Under the pieces are notes generated by a model. It was not told the DNA's origin. It saw only the letters and a list, made by a program, of their open reading frames with translations, and made no database searches. DNA of 64,000 bases, taken from positions 329,885,090 to 329,949,089 of the forward strand of contig NC_061514.1 of the NCBI RefSeq assembly GCF_022539505.1, in the 5' to 3' direction. Source of the DNA: Lolium rigidum. Lineage: Eukaryota; Streptophyta; Magnoliopsida; Poales; Poaceae. Positions within the stretch are counted from its first letter, which is position 1. Each line of letters starts with the position of its first letter. Below, piece after piece: positions 11,492 to 22,200 of the stretch. The position numbers were made by a program, and so were the translations under genes.

Positions 11492-12161
11492 CTAACTATG
11501 AAAACAACTACAAGTACATGTAACTGAATAATGGATCCGTAACAAGGTATCCCTTGTAACAACTTGTAGCGCCTGGTGAGCAATGATAAGAATCCGATCG
11601 CAATTATACAACAGAAAAAAACAACCAGCCATCAGATTAGCTTGCTTCTTCAACTCGATCAGCTGCCTTAACTGCTTGTTCATTTTCTCCAGTTCTCCCT
11701 TCACTTCCAACAGTCCTGCATTGGGAGCATTAGGCATAATCGGAACGGCTCCTCTCTCCACCGCATTCTCTACAGCAAGTCCCCCCTCCCAAATTGCGCT
11801 GCCCAATAGCGCCAATTGATTCCTGCAATTGAAGCCTCTGAACGTACACATCGATCCACTCAAAATGCCTGCATTTCTTCAGGATCTAAAAACAACAACG
11901 TGAACTCTAAATCCCAAATTCGAGGGGATAACAAGAAAATCGAGAGAAAACAGAGAAATTGGAGCGAGATCTAACCTTATCCCCATCTCTATATGGCAAG
12001 CTCTCGCATGCAAGGAACTCACGTCCACAGTTGCCGTTCTCGTCCGTCTTACAGATCGACCGCTTCAGAGGCTGCTGGCGTGGGCAATCAGGGCATCTTG
12101 TGAAAGGCACGGGTCCATACTGCGGCCATGAAGAACGGGAGGTCGACGAGAAACTAGACAT
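11492..12161 (-). pseudogene. GRF-type zinc-finger protein gene captured in the MULE (frameshifted)
   Basis: Exon 1 is 12161-11976 (62 codons, ATG at 12161-12159), followed by a GT donor at 11975-11974. Exon 2 starts at 11885 after a TTTTTAG acceptor, phase 0. Exon 1 holds CPDCP...CKTDENGNCGREFLAC and exon 2 opens with KKCRHFEWID. Together these give the C-x-C...GREF.C...C..F.W.D pattern of GRF zinc fingers. After about 20 codons of exon 2 the family-like sequence continues in another frame (through 11492) with an acidic/basic coiled-coil segment and a hydrophobic tail, so a one-base indel near 11815-11830 breaks the gene. GRF fingers bind nucleic acid in other proteins. Small GRF proteins of this layout are common in wheat-group genomes, to my knowledge. 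Confidence 0.75.
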
Positions 12162-12454
12162 CACCCGCCTGCCGGAGAAGGGCTGCCGCTGGCGGAGAAG
12201 AAGAACAATGGGGCGCGGGGAAAGAAAGGGGAAGCAATGGCACGGGCACGGGCGCGGGGCTGGCTCGGGCTCCCATTTTGCAACAGTCACCTGGGTAAGT
12301 TGTGGGTCCGACGCGCTAACGTGGACAAGTTGTGGGTCCCATGATGATCTGGATAAGTGAAGACGTGTCCACTGCGGGGCACCAACAGCGGCCCCACTTG
12401 CCAGCACCAACCAACATCAACTAAACGGGAATCCTCCGTCCGAGATCCTTCTGC

Positions 12455-12553
12455 GGGTTTCAGACAAGGTCTTGGGAAAAACTGAGGAAAAACTAAGGAG
12501 CTGGGGAAAACTGAGTACAACTAAGGACCCGAGGGCACGAAAATAGAAAGCCC
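12455..12553 (-). repeat. Right terminal inverted repeat of the MULE
   Basis: Reverse complement of 7766-7864. It is followed by the duplicated target AACATAATA at 12554-12562. Confidence 0.92.
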
Positions 12554-12562
12554 AACATAATA

Positions 12563-13825
12563 TTATGGTATTCTCCTTTGATGCTTTATTGGGTTGACTT
12601 GGCACATGTTTACATCATGTTATGACTACAAACCAGTCACCTAAAGCTTCTATGATCATTTAGTTTTTGACTTGTAATATCACTGTATGCTTTGATTCAT
12701 AATGTTTTATCGCTATGCATGATTATGACCATTATTGTTTTCTTAGTTGGTCGCTCCCAGTCTTTTGCTAGCCTTCGCCTGTACTGAGTATGAGCTCTAC
12801 TCGTGCATCCAACTACCAAAAACCAAAGTTTCCAATTGTGTCCACCATACATACCTATATGTGGTATTTCACCACCACTCCAAAGTGAATTGCTTGTGTG
12901 CTACCTTTAAACCTTCAAACATTACTACATGTTTTGTGTTTTGTTTTATCTCATGAGGAAATATTGAATGGTTTATTGTCTCTTCATGACTTCATTTCGT
13001 GACTAGCATGAATAATGTGCTGGTCCTGAATATTGCAAAAAGAGCAAGGCAACTGGGTGCCCAGCCCACACAAAATATAAAATAAACAAATAAAGCTCCG
13101 CACATTATGTACATGAGAGATCCTAAATAAGGGTGTGCAAATGGAGAACTACATGGGAGCCTCTCCTGAGGTAACTATATGAAAGGATGATAGATCATTT
13201 GATGCCATTCGTTGATATAGACATATATACCTCTCAAAATATATTTTCAACTCCTCTATTGTATTCGAAATAAAAAGCTCTAGTACATGAGTAATCTTGC
13301 TTCCCTCTGCGCAGGGCCTTTCTTTTACTTTTATGTTGAGTCTTCATCTTCTTGCTTTATGCACCAATTAGGAGAGCATAGTTGTCATTCTAAGTATAAT
13401 GTGCATAGTCCCAAAATTTATTATTAATTGTTTCATGATTATGATATTGCTTATTCTCAAATTACATGTATCCAGTCACCCTTTGAACTTTAAAGGCGTC
13501 CTCGCATTTATGGTTTGCTACTTGATAAAGGACAAGCTAAGTACCACTTTGCTATGTTTTCTCTATGCTCATAAACAAACAGTTGCTTTCAGTGCACTAT
13601 TATTCATGATCATTTGTTTGAGTTACTTTTCATGTTATAACATAGTTGCTAAGTTCTATTGTTAGAATTATATCTATCATGCATATGTTTAGAGTACTTT
13701 GATCCCAGCTCACAACGCTTTTACAATAACTTGATCAAGATTGTGTTGGATTCATGTCACCTCAAAAATTATTTTTGTTATCACTTACCTACTCGAGGAC
13801 GAGCATGAGTTAAGCTTGGGGATGT
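12563..13825 (+). other. 3' internal region of the Gypsy element with polypurine-like end
   Basis: AT-rich with no credible gene. It ends GAGTTAAGCTTGGGGATGT immediately before the 3' LTR. The AAGCTTGGGGATG motif sits where a polypurine tract is expected. Confidence 0.65.
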
Positions 13826-15085
13826 TGATATGTTGCAAACGTATCTATAATTTTTGATGTTCCATGCTTATTTTACACCAATTTCTATATGTTTTGTCTA
13901 CACTTCGTGGCACTTTTATGCATTTTCTGGAACTAACCTATTGACAAGATGCCACAGTGTCAGTTCCTGTTTTTTCTGTTTTTGTATTTCAGAAAAGTTG
14001 TACAGGAAATATTCTCGGAATTGGACGAAAAAAAGCCAAACCTCCTATTTTTCCCGACACGAAGACGGAGTCCAGAGCAGAGATGGAGGAGGGCACCAGG
14101 GAGGCCACACCAGCCCTTGGCGCAGCCCTAGACTACGGGTTCTCGGCTGTAGCTAGTTGGTACTCTCTCTCCCATGTACTTCAATACAATTATCTCATGA
14201 GCTGCCTTACATGATTGAGATCCATATGATGTAATCGGTGTTGAGTTTGTTGGGATCCGATAAATTGTGGAATTGTGATCAGATTGTTCATCATATTATC
14301 ATACTACTGTTATTTAAGATCTTGCATGCTATTCGGTACTTGTAGTTACGTTGATCAAGTAGTTGCATGTATCTTCAAGAGGGAGTATTTATGCTCGATA
14401 GTGGGTTCATGCCTCTAGTAATCTCGAAGAGTGACAATAACTTATAAGATTGTAGATGTGTTGTTGCTACTAGGGAGAAAACACAATGTTTTGTCTAAGG
14501 ATAATTCTATTGTTTACTTTACACTAGTGCTTAATGCGATAATCTGTTGCTTGCAACTTAATTCTAGAAGGGGTTCGGATGATAACCTGAAAGTGGATTA
14601 TTAGTCATAGATGCAGTTGGATTACGGTCTATGTATTATGTTGTAATGCCCAATTAAATACTACAGTAAACTTTATCTTATCATAGCATGCATTGTCATG
14701 CCCTCACAATTATCAATTGTCCAACTGTGATTTGTTCACCCAACACATGTTATTTGGAGAGTTACCACTAGTGTAGATAGCTGGGAATCCCGGTCCATCT
14801 GTCATCATCATTGCACTACAATCAACTACACACTGGAATTTTTTTCTGGTGCCATTGCCTCTGTGTTACTGCTACTGCTGATGTGTTATTATTATTGCCA
14901 CTGCTCTCATATTACTGCTGCTTTCACATCACCCCTGTTACTAATGCTTTTCCAGGTGCAGCTGAATTGATAACTCTGTTGTTAAAGCTTATAAGTATTC
15001 TTTGTCTCCCGTTGTGTCGAATCAATAAATTTGGGTTTTACTTCTCTCAAAGACTGTTGTGATCCCCTATACTTATGGGTCATCA
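13826..15085 (+). repeat. 3' LTR of the non-autonomous Gypsy element (1260 bp)
   Basis: Begins TGATATGTTGCAAACG and ends ATGGGTCATCA, followed by the target copy GGCCA (15086-15090). Compared with the 5' LTR it lacks about 270 bp. The deletion joins GGCGCAGCCCTA to GACTACGGGTTCTCG near 14125. Confidence 0.92.
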
Positions 15086-16710
15086 GGCCACGACGAGATT
15101 GGCGCCGCACCGAGCCGCGCCGTGATGACTCCCGCGGGCGTGATGGAAGTGGCAAGGGGTGCCGCATTCCTGTTCCGTGCTCCCACTCCCTTCATTGACA
15201 TTTGCTGCCATATATGCACCATCTATGGTCATCATGCCAGTGACCGTTGGTGGCGATACAAAGATGACTCTGATGACGGTGACCGCAATGACAAGACGGT
15301 GCATGCTGCTGCCTATGGGATCGACACCAACTGGTACTCTGACACCGGTGCCACCGATCACATCACTGGAGCTCTGAACAAACTCTCAACGCATGGCAAG
15401 TAGCAAGGACGTGACCGCGTGCACACTACAAACAACAATGGTATGCACATCAGGCACATTGGTCATTCAATATTGCATACCCCTAGTAGTTCTTTGCATC
15501 TTAAAAATATTCTTCATGTTCCTAGTGCATTTAAGAATTTGCTATCTATTCATAAACTTGCCCTTGATAACAATGTCTTTATCGAGTTTCACCCTTACTT
15601 CTTTTTGATTAAGGATCAAGACACCAGAAGAATTATGTTTAAAGGCCCTTGTTATGGTGCTCTCTACCCAGTAGTGCCATTCTCTACCGGGTATTTCGAG
15701 CAAGTTTTCAGCACAATAAAGTTGTCATCCTCTACATGCTTGTTGGCTCAACCTGCGCCCCTACAACAAAAGAAAGCTTGCGTTTCGATCCACTAGATGT
15801 GTGTTCCTTGGATATCTTCCACATCACAAAGGAGTCAAGTGCCTTGATCCCTCCGTAGGTTGTGTCTATATCTCTAGAGATGTTGTCTTTGATGAACAAA
15901 ATTTTCCCTTTGCATCCCTCAATCCCAACGCTGGTAGACGTCTTAAGTAGGACATTCTTCTCTTGCCTACAGATACATCATCTACTGATGGGGATGCACA
16001 TATTGATGACTATATGTCATTGCCTGTGGTGCCTAATGTTACTAATGTTCCTCAGCAAGCTCCACATGTTCTTGATACATGTGCTCGTGATGATTTGGAA
16101 TAACACACGTTGAAAATTCTGATGAAAATGATACAGAAAATGAAGCAAATGAGTCTCAGACTGATGCAGAACAAGACGAACTTGACACCAGATCCGAGGT
16201 TGATCCGGCTGACCGGACATGCGCCGATCCCGAGGAGGATTCTCCCGCCCGCGCCTCGCAGCGTGCGCCCAACCGGCAGGTGCCATGCGCCTCCTCGCCG
16301 TTAGCGCGGTCCCCACCTGGGCGTGGGTGCACGGCTGGGCACTCCCACTCCGCGTCCCCGACGCCGTCCCCTTGTCGCCGCTCCGCATCCCATGTGTCAC
16401 GCACGGCGCCATCTACTCCAACAACGACCACGCTGTCCTCCACCAAGTTGGCTTCTAGCATGGACTCAGAGGAGGAAGTGATGCATGCTACCACACCTCC
16501 CTTCCACCTCCTATGCCCCCAACATTGGTACCTCGGACACGACTACAAAGAGGTATAAGAAAACCAAAAACATACATTGACGATACTATTCGATATGGTA
16601 TGTTCATTGCTTCAAGTGAACCTAGCACTCTTGCTGAAGCTCTTGAGGATTCTCGCTGGCGTCAAGCAATGCATGATGAGTATAATGCACTGATGGAGAA
16701 CAAGACATCG

Positions 16711-17260
16711 TGATGTGGGAGATCCTCGGAAATGCCCACCATGTGGGACTTAGAGTTGACGGAATCATGCAGGTTAACACGAGACATCGAATACCAAACG
16801 AATAGGGAGCGAGATTTACCCAGGTTCGGGGCCCTCGATGAGGTAAAACCCTTACTCCTTCCTGTCTGATTTTGATTTATCGAGTAAAATAGGTTACATT
16901 GGGGAAGACAATAGACTACTATGGTGATCTCGCCGGGAGGCAAGGTTTCTAGGGTTGGTGTATGCTAGATTGTGCTGCTTGCGTAAGTGTCCTTCGGCAG
17001 GCCCTCTCCTGGCCTTTATATAGGAGGCCAGGTCCCGAGAGTCCTGTCCGAACTCGACTAGGTTACATCAAGATCTAACATATCCTTTCCATTATTGACG
17101 TCTTCTTGCCTTGTTCGTCAAGAATCCGTCTTCTTGTAAGTCTTTCTTTGTTGTAACTGATGTACGGGCCCACCTTGAATCATGGCAATGCTCATGGGCT
17201 CCATGTTAGGCCAAAGGAGGTAGACCAATGTCGGGTACCCGAAGGGTAATACCCACATCA
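16711..17260 (+). mobile_element. Solo LTR inserted in the Copia reverse transcriptase
   Basis: 550 bp with short inverted ends TGATGTGGG...CCCACATCA. The flanks are CATCG (16706-16710) and CATGG (17261-17265), a 5-bp target duplication with one later change. Removing the insert restores a Copia reading of the form NKTWHLV across the site, which confirms the boundaries. A TATA box (TATATA, 17017-17022) lies about 300 bp in. No internal region or second LTR is present, so it is a solo LTR left by recombination. Confidence 0.88.
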
Positions 17261-18200
17261 CATGGCACCTTGTTCCACCTAGTTCTACATGTAATCTTAT
17301 TGATTGCAAATGGGTCTATCATGTCAAGAAAAATGTTGATGGCATTGTGGACAGGTATAAAGCACGCTTAGTTGCAAAAGGATTCAAGCAAATATATGTC
17401 ATTGACTATGAAGACACCTTCAGCCTAGTGGCTAAGGCAGCAACCATCAGACTTGTTCTCACTGTTGATATGTCCCGTGGCTGGAGTTTGCGGTAGCTAG
17501 ATGTCAAGAACGTGTTCCTTCAAGGCATTCTGGAAGACGATGTCTACATGAAACAACCTTCAGGTTTTGAAGATCCTCACACTCCACACTTCATATGCAA
17601 GCTTGACAAGGCTCTTTATGGTCTCAAACAGGCCCCACGTGCATGATTTGCCAGGCTCGGTATCATACTACATGATCTTGGTTTTATTCCCTCTAAGGCA
17701 GATACTTCATTATTTCTTTACAACAAGTTTGGTGTTACCATATATGTGCTAATCTATGTTGATGATATTATAGTTAGAAGTTCAAGAGATGAAGCTGTCT
17801 GTGCACTTCTTCAGGATCTCAGAAGTGATTTTACTCTCAAGGATTTGGGCCCTCTATACTTCTTTCCTGGAATTGAGGTAAAAAAGTTCATAATGGTTTA
17901 TGTCTCACTGAAGAAAAACATGCTACTGAAGTTCTTGAAAAGCTTGGTATGACGAGATGTGCATCCACGCCTACCCCTCTCTCCGCGAGTGAACCATTGT
18001 CATCGGTTCAAGGTGATCCACTTGGTCCTGATGATAGTACACAATATAGAAGTGTTGTTGGTGCTCTTCAATATTTGACACTCACAAGGCCAGACATATA
18101 TTTTTCAGTTAACAAAGTTTGTCAGGTTTTGCATGCTCCTACAACCTTACACTAGACAGCTGTAAAACGCCTTGTGAGATACATCAAGGGGACTCGAAAG

Positions 18201-18300
18201 NNNNNNNNNNNNNNNNNNNNNNNNNNNNNNNNNNNNNNNNNNNNNNNNNNNNNNNNNNNNNNNNNNNNNNNNNNNNNNNNNNNNNNNNNNNNNNNNNNNN
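18201..18300. other. Assembly gap (100 N)
   Basis: Exactly 100 undetermined bases, the usual placeholder for a gap of unknown size. It falls in the Copia RNase H region. Confidence 0.99.
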
Positions 18301-18802
18301 GCTTACCTTTAAGCGCTCACCGTCTTTGTTGCTTAATGTTTTCTCTGATGCAGATTGGGCTAGCTGTCCTGATGACATAAAATCCACTGGAGGATTTGCA
18401 ATTTTCTTTGGTCCTAAGTTGATTTCATGGAGTGCCAGAATATTGTTTCAAGTTCAAGCACTGATCCGAATACAAAGCTATGGCCAATGCTACTGCTGAA
18501 TTGATATGGGTTAAAGCTTTGCTTCATGAGCTTGGTGTTACACTGAGAGAAAAACCATGCTTATGGTGTGATAATTTAGGTGCAACCTATTTGTCTGCTA
18601 ACCCTGTTTTTCATGCCAGGATAAAACATATTGAGATTGATTTTCACTTTGTACGTGAAAGAGTTGCGAACAAGTTACTTGATATCAGGTTCATATCTAG
18701 CAAGTATCAGCTTGCAGATGGTTTTACAAAAGCTCTTCCTGTTAAGAGTTTAGATGCTTTCAGTCGTAATCTCAACCTCTCCCCAGGTTTAGATTAAGGG
18801 GG

Positions 18803-18955
18803 TGTTAACCTTTGTAATATCCCATGTATAATATACAACATGGAGTAGTACTCCGCTCGTATATATACGTTCATGTATATACATCATCGTAGGGGTTTTT
18901 CCTACGATACATAACACGTAACACGAAGCCCTAACGGGCTATCGTTTCCGCCCAC
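18803..18955 (+). repeat. 3' LTR of the Copia element (about 150 bp)
   Basis: Starts TGTTAACCTTTG directly after the polypurine tract AAGGGGG. It probably ends near CCGCCCACA (18955). The start is firm and the end is approximate, because the 5' LTR is outside the window. Confidence 0.65.
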
Positions 18956-19210
18956 ACAATTCCACAATGTAGTGTTACGTAATGCTAAGTCACCCTCATA
19001 TTTCCAAAATGAAAACCTAACTTAATAAAATGCTACTTATGCCAATGGCAGCAAAAAGAAAAAAGGAAATAAACCCTCTAAGAAGAACATCTGGCCGTAA
19101 AAGAGACACATCCCACGCAATTTGGCCACATATATGACTTGATACACAGTTCACTAGCTAGCTAGGAGACAGGAGCATTCTACACATCGTCACCACAAAC
19201 TTTAGACTCC

Positions 19211-19217
19211 TATATAA
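19211..19217 (+). promoter_or_regulatory. TATA box of the ABCG transporter gene
   Basis: TATATAA lies 54 bp upstream of the ATG at 19271, with a short A/C-rich leader between. The Copia LTR ends only about 255 bp upstream, so the gene's distal promoter is transposon sequence. Confidence 0.7.
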
Positions 19218-19270
19218 GGCGCTGGTAGACACTCGCAAAACTACAACACAAAAGCAACTAGAGAGTATAT

Positions 19271-22200
19271 ATGGCAGCGTCACCACTGCCTCGCTGGGCT
19301 CCTACGCCGAGCCCGTCCAGGCCAATCCGGTCGACGTCGAGCACCATCGTGACTTCATGGCGCAGCTGGTCGTCGTGCCAGTTAAGCCCCATCTTCTTCC
19401 CACGTCGTAGCTCCGAGCCATCGACGCCTTCGCCGGCCAATGGGGTAGCTGGCGACTGGAGAGAGGAGTCTCGCGTGTCGGAGGTATTTCTCACGTGGGA
19501 GGATCTATCAGTGACGGCCACGAACGGGAGAAAGGGCCATGTTGTGATCCTCGACGGGCTTAGCGGGTACGCGCGCCCCGGCGAAGTGCTGGCTCTCATG
19601 GGTCCTTCGGGCTGTGGCAAAACTACTCTGCTTGATGCCCTAGCTGGTATAGCTTCTCCTCCCCCTAAAGGCTCGAAATTAGCTTCACATGTTCAACTTT
19701 GGTTAACTTACACACTTCGCAAATAAAAAAGGAAACAGTTTATGCTGACATGCATGATTTTGTACTGTGCGCTGGGTGGAGTGTGCAAGCTAGTAAATTA
19801 ATGAACGCGATGTTTGATAAGTTCGGCGAGCAGTATATCACGCAGGCACTTACCGTGCGGAGGGGGTTGAGATTCATTTTTACCAGGCAGAAAGGGGGTG
19901 TGTCGAGTTGTCCTGCACCTGGACAACATACACAGGATGAACTTGAGGACGCCATAGTGTAGCTTGGAAGAATCGAGATGGTGAGTAGTAGTTATATGTC
20001 GATGGTGATGGGTTCGGGGTCAGATGAGCACACTTATTATTTGGTTATTAGTAGGGGTCAGCCAAGGATGCATGCCTGCTAACTAATACTCCATCGTTCC
20101 AAAATATTTTTCCACTTTTTTGGTGCATTAATTATACTTTAATATATGTATCAAATTATAGGAAAATACATCCATGCTCATGGGTGCAAAAAAAATAGTA
20201 GTTAAAAAAGGGCAAAAAAAGTCGAATCCTTTGGAAACCAAACATGATAAAGTATTATACTCGTACAAAAATATTCGAACTCGAAATGATTCCGATGGTA
20301 TCCATGATGACAAAATCAAACAAGCATGGATACCATTGGAACCATTTCGAGCCCAAACATTTCTATACAAGTACAATACTTGATCTTCTTTTGTTTCTAG
20401 GAGGTTTGGAATTTTTTCCAATATTTGAAATTATCACAAATTTTGGAGTTTACCCCATGTGCCAAAAAATTGCGTCCCAAAGTATATGGATTCAGAATAT
20501 ATAAATGGTATCGTTACATTCATATTGCAAATATCTTTTATTTCATATTTTTTCCTACAAATTTTGAAAAATATATTATAATCATAAATTATAGTCAAAG
20601 TTATAAATTGCTAACCAGCAAAATTTAAGGATGCATTACATTTTAGGATGAAGAAAGTACTATTTTTAGTTTCTTACTACTAGTCCTACACACAAATAGC
20701 CGCATTTGCATTGTTTCTCCACGTATACTACAAAATAGAGCAGCATCCATGTCTATTAATATGTTTTTTAATTCCCAATTATTTTATTATTTTATTTGAT
20801 TGATTTCATGTCAAGGTATAGAGCATATAACAAGTATGGACATGCCAGTTTTCTCTTTGAAGCTACGAGACATGATACATGTAAACTGTGGCGATGGAGG
20901 CAAATCAAAGCTAATCACATGCACAAATAATAATATTTTCTAAAACCACCCAACAATTTTATAGTGTAGGGGCACGTTCTTTCAGCAGTTTCCCCATAGC
21001 TAAGTTTTTTTTTATGCATTTCCTTCGTTTTCAAATAATTTGCTTAACTTTTTTCTGGATACAGACATATCTACGTACATTAAAAACATGTCTAGATATA
21101 ATCGTACGCATCTTATTTTGGGGAAGGAGTCTATAAATATTTGTATGCTTATTTTATTAGGATTTCGATCGATATAGAGAGAAATAGAGAGGAAACCATG
21201 TGCTTTTGTTGTAACATGTTCAAACATCACATAAGCGCATTGTCCCCGACATAAGGATCTATATTAAACCAAGGTAAACAATGTTTCCATGTACAATTTT
21301 TATATTAATAACGCACAAGGTATTAAGCTAGTCCAATTGCGTATGTTGGTGCAACCATTATTTGGAGAATAGAGATAAGCGTGAATGTGGGGAAGGGATC
21401 AGCTGGCATGATTTTGAAAATATATGAGCCCCGTAGCATGCATGATTGTATTTCTCACTCCTTTTATACAGGGATGTAATCAGATCAGGTCAGACCAGAT
21501 TTTTCCGTTAAAAATATCCCCTAGAAACCAAGATGGTTAAACAAATGCATCCAGAAAATATTTTAACCTTCAGAATTTGATAGTTTTAAATGTAATCTTG
21601 AACATAATTTCTAAAATATGTGAGTATTATTTGTTTCAAAATAAATAATCAGTGGCCAAGTTTGTCGATTTAGAAAATAAAATATTTAATCCACCTAGAA
21701 ATAGACATTCCGACCTTTCTAATCATTAAATTGCACAAAACAGTTCAAATGTGCCAATCAAGCCATAATTGCCAACCTAGAAATACAAATATTCCCTTTA
21801 CTGCTTGGATTTTGATATCTTTCATTTTCTTTGCTAGAAGGCATTCATATCTTTGTTGGTCCTAGTAGCTACTTCATCCAAATCATATCTTTTTAGGATG
21901 TACTAGGAATCTAGGATCCTCGGTTAGATATATATAAGTGGTATAAGGTTTTATGTACGTTTCACGGTTTGAACCATTCCGAAAATTTTCAGCCAGTAAG
22001 AACATTACCCAGGAGGGGTCGGTAAAACGGGTTAACGGGCGGTAAGTCGGTAACCACGATAATTTGTCCGGTAACCAAAACCTTGGTGTTTCTCAGTCTA
22101 ATGAGAAGCAAATTGAATGCTTTTTTTAAGTATACAAAAGAACTCCCATGATTATCATTTGTTTAATTAAAAGGATTATCAACTTGGAAATAAAAATTGG

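Larger units (their letters stand above)
7766..12553. mobile_element. Non-autonomous Mutator-like element carrying two gene copies (Pack-MULE type)
   Basis: Near-perfect 99-bp terminal inverted repeats (7766-7864 and 12455-12553, starting GGGCTTTCTATTTTCGTGCC) are followed by about 40 bp of weaker inverted similarity. The 9-bp target duplication AACATAATA (7757-7765 and 12554-12562) is perfect. Long terminal repeats plus a 9-bp duplication are the Mutator hallmark. No MURA-type transposase is visible. The cargo, both on minus, is an XS-type zinc-finger gene (8358-9401) and a GRF zinc-finger gene (11492-12161), with a 160-bp tandem array between them. It is inserted in the Gypsy internal region, so it is younger than that element. 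Confidence 0.92.
3373..15085 (+). mobile_element. Non-autonomous Gypsy (Athila/Sabrina-like) element, 11.7 kb with nested MULE
   Basis: The 5' LTR is 3373-4896 and the 3' LTR is 13826-15085, both starting TGATA(C/T)GTTGCAAACG and ending GGGTCATCA. The 5-bp target duplication GGCCA is perfect (3368-3372 and 15086-15090). A tRNA-Asp type primer-binding site follows the 5' LTR. Without the Mutator insertion the element is about 6.9 kb. I found no protease, reverse transcriptase or integrase, only one decayed ORF of unknown function, so the element must have relied on enzymes supplied in trans. The LTRs differ by several percent and the 3' LTR carries a deletion of about 270 bp, so the insertion is old. 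Confidence 0.9.
15086..18797 (+). pseudogene. Copia gag end, protease, integrase, reverse transcriptase and RNase H remnants
   Basis: A degraded zinc knuckle (CHIC...H, last Cys replaced by Trp) lies at about 15195-15260. It is followed by a protease-type NWYSDTGATDHI motif near 15330. At 15440-15960 come GAG-pre-integrase and late-integrase segments in shifting frames. At 17266-17960 the reverse transcriptase follows, with [21 protein letters not shown] and a YVDDI catalytic motif at 17757-17771, and with stops at about 17496 and 17645. RNase H has [11 protein letters not shown] at about 18345 and DGFTKALP near the end, with TAG/TAA-free sequence from 18480 to the stop at 18795-18797. Multiple frameshifts, the solo LTR at 16711 and the N gap show it is dead. 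Confidence 0.85.
3094..18955 (+). mobile_element. Decayed Copia retrotransposon (host of the nested insertions)
   Basis: Present as two pieces, 3094-3372 (gag linker) and 15086-18955 (end of gag, protease, integrase, reverse transcriptase, RNase H, polypurine tract, 3' LTR), split by the Gypsy element at 3373-15085. The two pieces join at the duplicated GGCCA. The 5' LTR and most of gag lie left of the palindrome, outside the window. The polypurine tract AAGGGGG just before 18803 and the short TGTTAACC... LTR define the 3' end. Confidence 0.85.

Noticed and set aside
19699..19962. 87-codon frame after ABCG exon 1
   Set aside because: It lies in intron 1 beyond a good GT donor, has no ABCG similarity, and the true exon 2 is at 22464-22543.
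21470..22090. Possible hAT element
   Set aside because: A CAGGGATGTAA-like left end was seen, but no matching right end and no 8-bp duplication.
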